Positions 25,525 to 34,055 are shown, counted from the stretch's first letter. The stretch: 43,855 nt of DNA from Leeuwenhoekiella parthenopeia (GCF_020782115.1 NZ_JAJGMW010000033.1:1-43855), one strand, 5' to 3'. The notes: generated by a model not told the origin, from the sequence alone. Made by a program: numbers and translations.

Positions 25525-26268
25525 ATGAGTTTATCAAATAAAACCATTATAGTAACCGGTGCTTCAAGTGGAATAGGCGAAGCAACAGCTAAAACCCTTG
25601 CCGCTGCAGGCGCTAATGTTGTGATTACAGCACGACGTACAGAACGTCTTCAAGAACTTAAAGATTTAATTGAAAAGGAGGGTGGTAAGGCACTTGTTGT
25701 AACTGCTGACGTTACCAGTAAGGAAGACTGGAAAAAAGTAATGACCGAAACACATAAGACATTCGGAAAAGTGAATGTACTGGTCAATAATGCCGGATTA
25801 ATGCCACTATCATTTGTTGAAAACCTAAAAACGGATGAATGGGACAAGATGGTAGATGTGAATATTAAAGGTGTTTTGAATGGGGTTGCCAGCGTAGTGC
25901 CCGATATGAAAGAAACCAAAAATGGACACATCATTAATATATCATCTGTTGCAGGGCGAAAAGTAATGCCCGCAGGAGCCGTCTATTGCGCTACAAAATA
26001 TGCGGTGCGTGCCCTAAGTGAAGGTATTCGTCAGGAAATGGGACCCAAATACAATACAAAGGTAACAGCAATCGAACCCGGTTTTGTTGCTACAGAGCTG
26101 ACCAATACGATTACTGATGAAGATGTACAGGATATGATGTCTCAGTTTGAAGACCTTACTCCACTTCAGGCTCAGGATATCGCCAACTCTATTTACTATG
26201 CCTTATCACAACCGGAACATAGCAGCGTGAATGAGATTTTAATAAGACCTACAACTCAGGAATTATAA
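25525..26268 (+). CDS. Short-chain dehydrogenase/reductase next to the Crp/Fnr regulator
   Basis: The product is 247 residues forming a classical SDR: TGASSGIG (about 11-18), TARR after the second strand (NADPH-type), NNAG (90s), catalytic Ser in ISSVAG and the pair YCATK. It resembles the clade of YdfG/serine-3-dehydrogenase-like oxidoreductases (EPGFVATEL). The gene lies 106 bases after a Crp/Fnr-type regulator. Regulation of this SDR by that protein is a natural hypothesis. The substrate is unknown. Confidence 0.88.
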   Translation: MSLSNKTIIVTGASSGIGEATAKTLAAAGANVVITARRTERLQELKDLIEKEGGKALVVTADVTSKEDWKKVMTETHKTFGKVNVLVNNAGLMPLSFVENLKTDEWDKMVDVNIKGVLNGVASVVPDMKETKNGHIINISSVAGRKVMPAGAVYCATKYAVRALSEGIRQEMGPKYNTKVTAIEPGFVATELTNTITDEDVQDMMSQFEDLTPLQAQDIANSIYYALSQPEHSSVNEILIRPTTQEL

Positions 26269-26291
26269 GATCTTTTCTAATTATAATAATC

Positions 26292-26325
26292 AAAGCTTCA
26301 TCGATTTTCGGTGAAGCTTTTTTGT
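26292..26325 (+). terminator. Terminator after the SDR
   Basis: AAAGCTTCA (26292-26300) pairs with TGAAGCTTT (26312-26320), with extra TCG/CGG pairing inside, and TTTTTTG follows. It lies 24 bases after the SDR stop and just before the converging gene at 26327. Confidence 0.85.
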
Positions 26326-26326
26326 T

Positions 26327-26701
26327 TTAGCAAATAAAACTAAAATTTAAAAGGCTCAATATTCCCAGAATGAGTGCTGTAAGACCAATGATCGCCCTAT
26401 AAGGATTGAGCACTGAAGCGGTTTTATTAAAGAAGTTATGCAGGCCGGGTTGGTTCTCAAGCTTTCCGCCGAGCAGGGTAAGGCCAGCTAAAATGCTTAC
26501 CAGATCCCTGAAAAAACAAAAGGGTTTTAGCAAATACCAGATTCCCAAAATCAGACAAATTCCACCTATAACTGCAGCAAAGGGGCGTAAAGCGTTTGCG
26601 ATTTTTGTGAAAACCTGAGCATCACCATCCCATTTATCCAGTGTGGCGATTGCCAGAAGGATTCCGGCACAAATAAGGGCCAGTTCATAAAGTATATGCA
26701 T
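26327..26701 (-). CDS. Small membrane protein with an internal repeat
   Basis: The product is 124 residues with about four hydrophobic helices. The sequence is an internal duplication: FTKIANALRPFAAVIGGICL (about 31-50) and FNKTASVLNPYRAIIGLTAL (about 90-109) align nearly residue for residue, and each is followed by ILGI. Gene duplication followed by fusion is the simplest origin. I do not recognise the family. Its start is 12 bases beyond the stop of the upstream hypothetical (26714), so they form one operon. Confidence 0.7.
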   Translation of the reverse strand: MHILYELALICAGILLAIATLDKWDGDAQVFTKIANALRPFAAVIGGICLILGIWYLLKPFCFFRDLVSILAGLTLLGGKLENQPGLHNFFNKTASVLNPYRAIIGLTALILGILSLLNFSFIC

Positions 26702-26713
26702 AACGGCTGAAGT

Positions 26714-27151
26714 TTACAATTCATCAAAATTCTGAAGCGGCACGAGTTCTTCCTGCTCGCGTATAAAATTAACCGCTTCCAGCAGGCTATCAAAGGATAG
26801 AATAGCATCTTTATAAAAAAAACGTTCAATGACCAGATTAAGCATAGACTTTTCTCTGTAGGTAACAGCTGCAAATAATTTAAAAGTCTTGCCCATTTTT
26901 AAAAACTTGAGCCAATCCTGAGGTTTGATCGAATAGTCGTTGATTCTGTTAGATATGTAGTTGAGGTGATTGGTTTCAGTTCCGTAGAATTGTATACCTA
27001 AATTGATTACTGTAAAGGCTTTTTCCCAATCAAACAAAACACCTTCTGCAATTTCTGATATGATAAAACTATCAAAGAAATAGAATACCCCAAACGGCAG
27101 CTTATGCTCTTCCAGAACATGGTGTATAAGTGGTGTATCCCGTACTCTCAT
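26714..27151 (-). CDS. Conserved flavobacterial hypothetical protein
   Basis: The product is 145 residues, soluble, with no signal peptide. It has a mixed alpha/beta pattern: VFYFFDSFIISEIAEG, FTVINLGIQFYG, and ISNRINDYSIKPQDWLKFL, reminiscent of SpoIIAA/STAS-like folds of flavobacterial hypotheticals. I cannot name its function. It is the first gene of a two-gene unit with the repeat membrane protein. Confidence 0.7.
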   Translation of the reverse strand: MRVRDTPLIHHVLEEHKLPFGVFYFFDSFIISEIAEGVLFDWEKAFTVINLGIQFYGTETNHLNYISNRINDYSIKPQDWLKFLKMGKTFKLFAAVTYREKSMLNLVIERFFYKDAILSFDSLLEAVNFIREQEELVPLQNFDEL

Positions 27152-27252
27152 ACCCCTAAAGTTAGCTAAAGAAAGATTTATTTTAAAAAACTCAAAAAAA
27201 AAAATGTGGTCTATAGGTCAGTTTATCAGACTTTTAAATCACCTGAAATAAA

Positions 27253-27277
27253 AAAAGCTGCCGGTAGGCAGCTTTTT
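27253..27277. terminator. Terminator beyond the OmpA-family gene
   Basis: AAAAGCTGCC (27253-27262) and GGCAGCTTTT (27267-27276) form a perfect stem closed by GGTA. The minus-strand T-run serves the gene ending at 27300. Confidence 0.92.
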
Positions 27278-27299
27278 AGAAGTAATTAGGGGTTAAAAG

Positions 27300-28139
27300 T
27301 TAGTCTGTACTGCTAACCAGTGATAAGAATTTATCCAGATTAGGCAGAATTACTATTCGGGTTCTTCGGTTTTTTGCGCGGTCTTCTTTGGTAGCATTGT
27401 CAACAAGCGGTAAGTAACTACTACGCCCCGCAGCTATTAATTTTGCCGGATCAACATCATATTTATCCTGCAGCTCACGAATGATTGCTGTAGAACGTTG
27501 TACACTTAATTCCCAGTTATCCTTGATGTAAGCCCCCGGTTTTACAGTTTGGTCATCGGTATGCCCTTCAACCATTACTTCAATGGCAGGTTCAGAATTG
27601 ATAACATCGGCAAGGCGCTTTAAAAGATCATCTGCTTTTTTGCTTACGCGATAGCTTCCGCTGTTAAAAAGCAATTTATCAGACACGTTAATCATAACCA
27701 CAGTCTCATCAATGTCAACCTGAATATCATCATCTGCAGTGACGTTTTCGTCCAGATTCTTTTTCAGATTATAAGAGATTGCGAGGTTCATAGAGTCTTC
27801 TAAAGAACGCGCTTGGGCTAACTCCTGCTGGTCTGCATTCTTAAGCGTTTCACGCATTTTGGCTTTTGAAGCTTCAGACATTACAGCCAGATTTTCAACC
27901 AGGTCTAATTTTTGATAATTCTCATCTCTAAGCGAGTTGATTTTGGTGTTGTAATCTGCTACACGATTTTCGATAGCGTTGTACCTGGCTTCCAGCTCTT
28001 CCTTTTCAACCTGAGTTTTGGTAAGTGTTACCCGGGTATTGTCATACTGGCTTTGTAATTCGGTGTATTTCTTTTTAGATACACAAGAAACGGTAAGTAT
28101 GGTTACGCCCAGGGCCGCAACGGTGTTTAAAGTTTTCAT
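27300..28139 (-). CDS. OmpA-family lipoprotein with coiled coil
   Basis: The product is 279 residues with a lipobox TVSC (Cys about 19), so it is a lipoprotein. A long heptad-rich coiled coil (about 22-80, YTELQSQYDN, VEKEELEARYNAIE) precedes an OmpA_C domain (about 150-275). The latter has the peptidoglycan-contact motifs FNSGSYRVS, VEGHTDDQ and NRRTRIVI. It probably spans from an outer-membrane anchor to peptidoglycan. It is a lone gene. Confidence 0.9.
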   Translation of the reverse strand: MKTLNTVAALGVTILTVSCVSKKKYTELQSQYDNTRVTLTKTQVEKEELEARYNAIENRVADYNTKINSLRDENYQKLDLVENLAVMSEASKAKMRETLKNADQQELAQARSLEDSMNLAISYNLKKNLDENVTADDDIQVDIDETVVMINVSDKLLFNSGSYRVSKKADDLLKRLADVINSEPAIEVMVEGHTDDQTVKPGAYIKDNWELSVQRSTAIIRELQDKYDVDPAKLIAAGRSSYLPLVDNATKEDRAKNRRTRIVILPNLDKFLSLVSSTD

Positions 28140-28225
28140 TTTTCAAAAAATTATAGTTAAGTTTCTATAACCTTGAAAAATGGCCAATAGTGCCCTGAAG
28201 TTCTTATTTTTCTGTTAAAAAAAGA

Positions 28226-28254
28226 AATCCTGCCATTCGATAAATGTCAGGATT
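28226..28254 (-). terminator. Terminator of the FKBP gene
   Basis: AATCCTGCCAT (28226-28236) and ATGTCAGGATT (28244-28254) form a stem with one mismatch. The minus-strand side has a T-rich run (28217-28223 on the plus strand is A-rich). It lies 38 bases after the stop at 28293. Confidence 0.75.
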
Positions 28255-28292
28255 CCTGATTTAAAGCTGGTTAACAGCTTATGTTGAACTAA

Positions 28293-28745
28293 TTATTTTA
28301 TTTCTACAAGCTCCAGATCAAATACCAGATCCTGACCTGCCAGCGGGTGATTGGCATCAATCACGATACTTTCGCTACGCACTTCGGCTACACGAAGTTG
28401 ACGTTCTGTACCGTCGGGATTTTTAGCCATTAAGCCCATTCCTACCTGAGGATCAATTTCTGAAGGCAGGTCACTTTTGGGTACTTCCTGAAAAAGTTCT
28501 TTTCGTACTTCGCCATAGGCTTCAGCTTCAGGGATAGTAACCGTTTTTTTCTCTTTTTCGGTCATGTCGATCAATCCCTGCTCAAAGCCCGGGATAATCA
28601 TACCCTGTCCTAATTGAAATTCAAGGGGTTGCTTGTCTACTGAACTGTCAAATATTTGACCATTAGTAAGCTTTCCGGTGTAGTGTACCTTTACGGTATC
28701 GTTATTTTTTACTTTACGTTTTGTGTTTTTTTCCTGTGTTTCCAT
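28293..28745 (-). CDS. FKBP-type peptidyl-prolyl isomerase (SlyD-like)
   Basis: The product is 150 residues. The FKBP start VKVHYTGKLTNGQIFDSS and the flap-insert layout (IPEAEAYGEVRKELFQEVPKSDL) match SlyD-type isomerases, which carry a chaperone insert. It ends VFDLELVEI, the usual last strand. The metal-binding His-rich tail of E. coli SlyD is missing. There is no signal peptide, so it is cytoplasmic. It helps fold proline-containing proteins. It is a lone gene with a terminator. Confidence 0.93.
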   Translation of the reverse strand: METQEKNTKRKVKNNDTVKVHYTGKLTNGQIFDSSVDKQPLEFQLGQGMIIPGFEQGLIDMTEKEKKTVTIPEAEAYGEVRKELFQEVPKSDLPSEIDPQVGMGLMAKNPDGTERQLRVAEVRSESIVIDANHPLAGQDLVFDLELVEIK

Positions 28746-28822
28746 AGGAACAAGCTAAAAAACAGGCTGTGTAATACCTAAGCAAAAGTGTTAAAATCTG
28801 AATTTTTAGGGGTCTAAAAACA

Positions 28823-28855
28823 AAAAGCATCAAAACCTGAGGAATTGATGCTTTT
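28823..28855 (-). terminator. Terminator of lepB
   Basis: AAAAGCATCAA (28823-28833) and TTGATGCTTTT (28845-28855) form a perfect 11-bp stem. On the minus strand TTTTTGTTTTTAGA follows, 20 bases after the lepB stop (28876). Confidence 0.9.
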
Positions 28856-28875
28856 AGATGCGATTTCTTGAACTA

Positions 28876-30450
28876 TTAGGACTTCGCTGCGCGCTTGTTT
28901 TTAACAATTTTGGAAATAACCAGGTAAGCAATTAGCGCAATTACAAAGTAGAGGAAATAAGATACCGGTTTGCCATCGCCGCCTACTGTAGTAAACAGAC
29001 GTTCCCAGCGAATTTTCTCCGTAATTCCCTTGCCATTACTATCCCAGCTAAACCAGATAAATACCGGCTTACCTACGATATGGTTTTCAGGAACAAAGCC
29101 CCAAAAACGACTGTCCTCACTATTGTGGCGATTATCGCCCATCATCCAGTAGTAATCCTGTTTAAACGTGTAGGAGGTAATAGGCTGGCCATCAAGCATT
29201 ACCTGATTGCCGCTTACGGTAATTTTCCGAGGCTCTCCCATTTCTTCACCCTCATAAACCTCAATAAGACGCTTATAAAGTGGAATATTTTCGGGGGTAA
29301 TTGCAGTAGACGTACCTTTTTTAGGAATATAAACGGGTGCGATCTGATCTACGTTACCCAGACTTGCAGATCCCTTGGGAAAGATAGAGGCTTCTTTTTC
29401 ACCCTGAGGTGTTACATAACGCTCCAGCGATTCAACATTAGGATGATTTTTAAAGCGTTCTGCGTTTTCTTCAGAAAGTTCTGAGATAAAAAACTGCTTG
29501 CCCTGAACAAACTGTAAACTTTTTATTTTGTATTCATTATACAGGTTTGATGCATTAAAACCTCCGCTTTTTGAAACACCGGTGTATGCGTATTGCAATT
29601 GAGCACGGTCTGGTAACCCGAGCGGTTTATTATTTACAAACACCTTACCGTCTACAACCTTAAGGCTGTCACCCGGCAAGCCTACTGCACGCTTGACGTA
29701 ATTTGACTTTTTATCTATGGGCTTATGATAGTATTTGCCATCATCAAGGCCGTAAAATGCGTTTACAGTATCTACCGGCCAGCTGAAAACAACAATATCA
29801 CTGCGCTCCACATCCTGAAATCCAGGTAATCTGAAATAGGGGAGTTGGGGTTTGTCTAAATAGGATTTGATGCCCAATCCCGGTATGGTATCGTGCACCA
29901 TTGGGAAACTTACCGTAGTCATTGGAGTACGGGCACCGTAGTGGAATTTACTCACAAACAAAAAATCTCCAATAAGCAGGGTACGTTCTAAAGATCCCGT
30001 AGGAATGGTAAAGGGCTGCATAACATAGGTATGCACAATAGTTGCTGCTACGACCGCAAAAAGAATGGAGCTTATCCATTCTCCCGATGCACTTTTAGGG
30101 ACTAAAGAGCGAGCTTCTTTATAACTTACGTCTGCGGCGTAGTTGATGTAGAATAAATAAAAACCAAGTGTAACTATGGCCAGAAGGGTATCGGTAGTCG
30201 TGTTTTTACCAAAACTGCGTGCCGTTTCAACCCATATAACCGGAAACATAATAAGGTTTACGATAGGAATAAAAAGAAGAATCGTCCACCACCAGGGGCG
30301 ACCTATAATTTTCATTAAAATGACCGCATTATAAACGGGTATGAGAGCTTCCCAGGCCTGTCTGCCGGCTTTTTTATATAATTTCCAAGTTCCCAAAAAG
30401 TGAATAACCTGTACCAGCAGGAAAAAAATAAACCATTGCATTAGTGTCAT
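28876..30450 (-). CDS. lepB: Signal peptidase I, long Bacteroidota form
   Basis: The product is 524 residues. Unlike short enzymes it has an extra N-terminal region with several membrane helices (about 5-105). The catalytic Ser153 is in IPTGSLERTL (Leu replaces the usual Met after Ser), the base Lys253 is in YVKRAVGLPGD, and the late box GDNRHNSEDSRFWG lies near residue 440. A membrane helix ends the chain (about 495-515). It cleaves Sec and Tat signal peptides on the periplasmic face. It is downstream of dapB (111 bases) in the par-dapB-lepB block, and a terminator follows. Confidence 0.95.
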   Translation of the reverse strand: MTLMQWFIFFLLVQVIHFLGTWKLYKKAGRQAWEALIPVYNAVILMKIIGRPWWWTILLFIPIVNLIMFPVIWVETARSFGKNTTTDTLLAIVTLGFYLFYINYAADVSYKEARSLVPKSASGEWISSILFAVVAATIVHTYVMQPFTIPTGSLERTLLIGDFLFVSKFHYGARTPMTTVSFPMVHDTIPGLGIKSYLDKPQLPYFRLPGFQDVERSDIVVFSWPVDTVNAFYGLDDGKYYHKPIDKKSNYVKRAVGLPGDSLKVVDGKVFVNNKPLGLPDRAQLQYAYTGVSKSGGFNASNLYNEYKIKSLQFVQGKQFFISELSEENAERFKNHPNVESLERYVTPQGEKEASIFPKGSASLGNVDQIAPVYIPKKGTSTAITPENIPLYKRLIEVYEGEEMGEPRKITVSGNQVMLDGQPITSYTFKQDYYWMMGDNRHNSEDSRFWGFVPENHIVGKPVFIWFSWDSNGKGITEKIRWERLFTTVGGDGKPVSYFLYFVIALIAYLVISKIVKNKRAAKS

Positions 30451-30561
30451 AGGTCTTTATTTTTAAAAGTCGACTATAAAAAATGGCAGCGGCCATTTTT
30501 GAGTAAGTCAATTAAACAGTTGTTCTGTTACATTGTATTAAAGTGAAAAAAGCTCTGCGTT

Positions 30562-31257
30562 TTATAAACCCAAAACATCTTTCATACTGTAAACTCCGGT
30601 TTTATCCTTTAGCCATTCGGCGGCGATTATGGCTCCCAAAGCAAAACCATTGCGGCTGTGTGCCTTATGCTCTATTGTGATCTCATCTACTTCGCTTCGG
30701 TAATTGATGATGTGGGTGCCGGGCACTTCACCCTCGCGTTTAGCCGTAATCGTCAATTTACCGGTCTCTTTTTCGTCTAAAACCCAATCTTTTTTATCCG
30801 AATGATCGAGAATTCCTTCGGCCAGAGTGATAGCGGTACCGCTGGGCGCATCCAGTTTGTGTATGTGATGAACCTCGGTCATTGAAACGTCATATTCCTG
30901 AAGGTTTTTCATCATTTGCGCCAATTGTTTATTTAGCTCAAAAAAGATGTTGACTCCCACGCTAAAATTAGATGCATAAATAAATGCGCCTTTTTTGTTT
31001 TCGCAAAGCGAAACCATTTCATCATAATGATCGAGCCAGCCCGTAGTGCCCGAAACAACCGGAATCCCGGCTTCCAGGCAGGCCGAAATGTTATTTACGG
31101 CAGCATCAGGAATACTAAAATCTATGGCAACATCTGCGCCGTTAAAGTCATAATCATCGTCCTGATCTATGGTTTTCACGATCTGATGACCGCGGTCTGT
31201 CGCAAGTTTTTCTATGGTTTTTCCCATTCGGCCATAGCCTAAGAGTGCAATTTTCAT
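30562..31257 (-). CDS. dapB: 4-hydroxy-tetrahydrodipicolinate reductase
   Basis: The product is 231 residues, of usual length. The N-terminal nucleotide site is GYGRMGKT (about 7-14), and the family signature EVHHIHKLDAPSGTA gives the catalytic His and Lys. GTTGWL sits in the hinge. It catalyses the second step of the diaminopimelate/lysine branch, needed for peptidoglycan cross-links. It starts 2 bases after the DUF5683 stop, so the genes are in one transcript with parA and parB. Confidence 0.96.
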   Translation of the reverse strand: MKIALLGYGRMGKTIEKLATDRGHQIVKTIDQDDDYDFNGADVAIDFSIPDAAVNNISACLEAGIPVVSGTTGWLDHYDEMVSLCENKKGAFIYASNFSVGVNIFFELNKQLAQMMKNLQEYDVSMTEVHHIHKLDAPSGTAITLAEGILDHSDKKDWVLDEKETGKLTITAKREGEVPGTHIINYRSEVDEITIEHKAHSRNGFALGAIIAAEWLKDKTGVYSMKDVLGL

Positions 31258-31259
31258 AA

Positions 31260-31856
31260 CTAAAAGGTGTATATAATACGCATCCCAAACGTATTGGAAA
31301 AATCAATATCGTCGCGTTGTATATAGGGTGAAAAGCTCAAGCGATCTTCGATATCGTATTGAGACAGGTGAGCATCAACGTTTGCTTCCAGAATTTGAAG
31401 AACATAAATCCCTGCTGTAATGAGGATGGAAAGCTCTTTGTTTCTACGGTAAAAATCCTGAGCCCGTATTAATTGATCTTCGGTAAAAATCTGATTGATA
31501 TTGCCTTCTTCATCAATTTCGGTAAATTCATCAATACGACCGGCTATGCGGTCTTTATAGGCCGTTCGATACGTTTGAAATAAATCGTGATTATAAATGG
31601 CGATACCAACACCGGTACCAATAGCCCCGTAAACCAGAGGTATTTTCCAGTAATCACCATTGTAGGCCTGGCCCAGTCCCGGAAGTACAGCTGCGTAAAA
31701 AGCAGCCCGGGAGGGTTTTAAGGCATCATATTCCTGAAAGGTTTCGTCTATTTCTTCCGCCTTGACTGTAGGTGCTTCTTCCTGCCCGTCAGAAACCTGA
31801 GCATAAAAAGTACCGGTCAGAAAAAGACCTATGATAAGCGGAAACAGTTTAGGCAC
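31260..31856 (-). CDS. DUF5683 membrane/secreted protein
   Basis: The product is 198 residues with a signal peptide (about 1-19, ending FYAQ). The block AAFYAAVLPGLGQAYNGDYWKIPLVYGAIG is the DUF5683 hallmark. Family members sit between parB and dapB in most Flavobacteriaceae and probably are envelope proteins of unknown role. It overlaps the end of parB by 8 bases. Confidence 0.85.
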   Translation of the reverse strand: MPKLFPLIIGLFLTGTFYAQVSDGQEEAPTVKAEEIDETFQEYDALKPSRAAFYAAVLPGLGQAYNGDYWKIPLVYGAIGTGVGIAIYNHDLFQTYRTAYKDRIAGRIDEFTEIDEEGNINQIFTEDQLIRAQDFYRRNKELSILITAGIYVLQILEANVDAHLSQYDIEDRLSFSPYIQRDDIDFSNTFGMRIIYTF

Positions 31857-32754
31857 CGGAGATTAATTTTTTAAGACGTTTAAAGTCTTCTTCAGAAGAG
31901 AACGGTATAATGAGTTTTCCATTGCCTTTAGCAGCAACTTTTACATCAACTTTAGCCCCAAAATAGGAAGCAAACTCTTTTTTACCATCCTCGATAAAGT
32001 CCGGTACTTTAGGTGCTTTAGATTTTGGTGCAGTTTTAATGCCCTTACCTTCTTTATAATTTTTTACCAAAGCCTCTGTGGCCCGCACAGATAAGGCATT
32101 CTCAATGATCTTTTCGTAGATATCAAGCTGGTCTGATGTACTGTCAATATTTATAAGCGCCCGGCCGTGTCCCATAGATAAAAATCCGTCGCGCATCCCG
32201 GTTTGAATGATGGGATCAAGCTTTAAAAGACGCAGGTAATTGGCAATTGTTGAGCGGTTTTTACCTACGCGCTCGCTCATTTGCTCCTGAGTAAGGTTTA
32301 TTTCTTCAATAAGCCGCTCGTAGGATAATGCGATTTCAATAGGATCGAGATCTTCCCGCTGAATGTTTTCAACCAGAGCCATCTCAAGTGATTCCTGGTC
32401 GTTGGCAATGCGTATGTAAGCAGGGATGGTCTCAAGGCCTACCAGTTTTGAAGCTCTAAAACGACGCTCTCCCGATACCAGCTGGTATTTACCGAATTCA
32501 ATTTTACGCACAGTAATAGGCTGAATAACTCCCAATTCACGAATTGAGGAAGCCAGCTCCTTAAGAGCATCTTCGTTAAAACTGCTACGGGGTTGAAACG
32601 GGTTAACTTCAATCTGATCAAGCTCTAACTCGACAATATTGCCTACTACCTTATCTGCTCCTTTATCTCCAGCCGACTTGATGTCGTTGTCAGGATCTTT
32701 CAACAAGGCTGAAAGACCACGACCCAGAGCTTGTTTTTTCATTGCTTTAGCCAT
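31849..32754 (-). CDS. parB: Chromosome-partitioning protein ParB
   Basis: The product is 301 residues. The ParB/Spo0J core has ELELDQIEVNPFQPR, the CTPase box GERRFRASK (about 120), and an HTH with MSERVGKNRSTIANYLRLLKL. A C-terminal dimerisation region follows. It loads on parS and spreads as a CTP-dependent clamp. It starts 2 bases after parA. Overlap with DUF5683 shows coupled translation. Confidence 0.96.
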   Translation of the reverse strand: MAKAMKKQALGRGLSALLKDPDNDIKSAGDKGADKVVGNIVELELDQIEVNPFQPRSSFNEDALKELASSIRELGVIQPITVRKIEFGKYQLVSGERRFRASKLVGLETIPAYIRIANDQESLEMALVENIQREDLDPIEIALSYERLIEEINLTQEQMSERVGKNRSTIANYLRLLKLDPIIQTGMRDGFLSMGHGRALINIDSTSDQLDIYEKIIENALSVRATEALVKNYKEGKGIKTAPKSKAPKVPDFIEDGKKEFASYFGAKVDVKVAAKGNGKLIIPFSSEEDFKRLKKLISGA

Positions 32755-32756
32755 GC

Positions 32757-33524
32757 TTACGCGTCATTTTTTGTAATTATCTCCTGGGCTAAACTTAAGT
32801 AATTTGCAGCACCTTTGCTGCCCGCATCGTAGTTTATTATGCTTTCTCCATAACTGGGCGCCTCACTTAAACGCACGTTACGCTGTATTATGGTTTCAAA
32901 AACCATTTCGTCAAAATGCTTTTGAACCTCTTCAACTACCTGATTAGACAATCTCAGTCGGGAATCAAACATGGTAAGTAATAGTCCCTCTATATCAAGG
33001 CTGTTGTTGTGAATTTTCTGAACGCTTTTAATGGTGTTGAGCAATTTACCCAGACCCTCCAGCGCAAAATACTCACATTGTATAGGAATGATAACAGAAT
33101 CTGAGGCTGTTAGCGCATTAAGCGTTAAAAGACCCAGAGAAGGGGCACAGTCGATCAAGATATAATCGTATTGATCTTTTAAGTGGCGAATGGCTTTACG
33201 CAACATATACTCTCGCTGCTCCATTTCTACCAATTCGATTTCAATAGCAACCAGATCAATATGAGCCGGAATGAGATCCAGGTTAGGAGATTCGGTTTTT
33301 ATAATCGTTTCTTCAGCTGAGCTTGAGTGTTCGAGCAACTGGTATGTGCCCAACTCCACAGATTCTACGTCAATACCTAGGCCGGAAGTGGCATTCGCCT
33401 GCGGATCAGCATCAATTAGGAGCACTTTCTTTTCAAGAACACCCAGTGAGGCTGCCAGGTTTACGGAAGTGGTTGTTTTACCAACGCCCCCTTTTTGGTT
33501 TGCAATTGCAATTATTTTACCCAT
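32757..33524 (-). CDS. parA: Chromosome-partitioning ATPase ParA
   Basis: The product is about 255 residues from the ATG at 33524 (MGKIIAIANQKGGVGKTTT); a longer frame to 33557 adds 11 unlikely residues. The deviant Walker A KGGVGKTTT has the signature Lys (K11, K16). Walker A-prime DADPQANATSG and Walker B YILIDCAPSLG follow. ParA forms dimers on DNA and drives ParB-bound origins apart. This is chromosomal type: parB follows, and no plasmid genes are present. Confidence 0.96.
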   Translation of the reverse strand: MGKIIAIANQKGGVGKTTTSVNLAASLGVLEKKVLLIDADPQANATSGLGIDVESVELGTYQLLEHSSSAEETIIKTESPNLDLIPAHIDLVAIEIELVEMEQREYMLRKAIRHLKDQYDYILIDCAPSLGLLTLNALTASDSVIIPIQCEYFALEGLGKLLNTIKSVQKIHNNSLDIEGLLLTMFDSRLRLSNQVVEEVQKHFDEMVFETIIQRNVRLSEAPSYGESIINYDAGSKGAANYLSLAQEIITKNDA

Positions 33525-33804
33525 AGGTTTTGTGAGAATTATTAGGCGAAAATACAATATATAACCCGCATATAAAATGCTTTTTGTTAACAGTAGAGGT
33601 TGACAAACGACTTCTCGTTTTAAAGAATCGAAAGGATTTAATATTCACTGGTTTACAAACGCAAAGCATTGTTTTGAATAATAAGAGACGGCTTTTTAGC
33701 TTGTCACTCACGTCTGATATATAGGGGTTTAATCGATTTTATTTTTTTGATGTTTTTATAACCTGTACTTTCATTAGTGTTAATCATATCAAAAACTAAT
33801 TATT
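33525..33804. promoter_or_regulatory. Divergent 280-bp intergenic region between parA and the peptide gene
   Basis: It must hold promoters for parA (leftward) and for the peptide cluster (rightward). Upstream of the peptide a TTTTTTTG (about 33745-33752) precedes TGTACTTTCA by about 16 bases, a weak match only. Upstream of parA TATTTTCG (minus strand, near 33548-33555) is a weak -7. No parS (GTTCCACGTGGAAC-like) palindrome was found. Confidence 0.3.
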
Positions 33805-33978
33805 ATGAGCCAAACCAAACTAAAGCTGGAAGATTTCTCTTTTGAGAAGTTGGAGGAGCGTAAAGAGTTTACGTTCTACTACACACACGACTATGGATGT
33901 GCCAAAACACACAGTTCTTGTGATCCTTGCGCACCACCACCACCACCTCCTCCACCATGTGGCGGTACACCAACCTAG
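33805..33978 (+). CDS. Candidate RiPP precursor peptide, 57 residues, Cys- and Pro-rich core
   Basis: The frame is complete from ATG to TAG and codes for 57 residues. The first 22 (MSQTKLKLEDFSFEKLEERK and two more) look like a Bacteroidota RiPP leader: K-L-x-L-x-x-F-x-F-x-x-L. The last 35 form a distinct core. It has aromatic FYYTHDY (24-30), then Cys at 32, 39, 42 and 52, His at 28 and 36, and a run of eight prolines (44-51) before C52-G-G. No Trp occurs. There is no signal peptide and no membrane segment, so it needs a dedicated exporter or protease. The next two genes are a likely modifying enzyme and a PqqD-like/M50 protease. A hairpin between them would let it be made in excess. It matches no named family that I know; the precursor role is inferred from layout and context. 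Confidence 0.7.
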   Translation: MSQTKLKLEDFSFEKLEERKEFTFYYTHDYGCAKTHSSCDPCAPPPPPPPPCGGTPT

Positions 33979-33997
33979 AATATATACTGGTTGGGTG

Positions 33998-34055
33998 GCA
34001 CCGTAAGGTGCATTTAAAACTAAAAGTTCAAATTAAATTTTTAATTTGAACTTTT
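33998..34055 (+). terminator. Two hairpins after the peptide gene, the second a strong attenuator
   Basis: GCACC-GTAA-GGTGC (33998-34011) is a small stem. Then AAAAGTTCAAATTAAA (34022-34037) and TTTAATTTGAACTTTT (34040-34055) form a perfect 16-bp stem with a 2-base loop and a T-rich end, 14 bases before the next ATG (34069). Read-through could supply the enzymes while most transcripts stop after the peptide, a common arrangement for RiPP precursors. Confidence 0.75.

Noticed and set aside
32757-33804. parS site near parAB
   Set aside because: No GTTCCACGTGGAAC-like or TGTTTCACGTGAAACA-like palindrome was found by eye in the window.
33805-33978. CRISPR or simple repeat reading of the CCA/CCT run
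   Set aside because: The run lies inside a complete frame with a sensible leader and keeps the reading frame; it encodes eight prolines.
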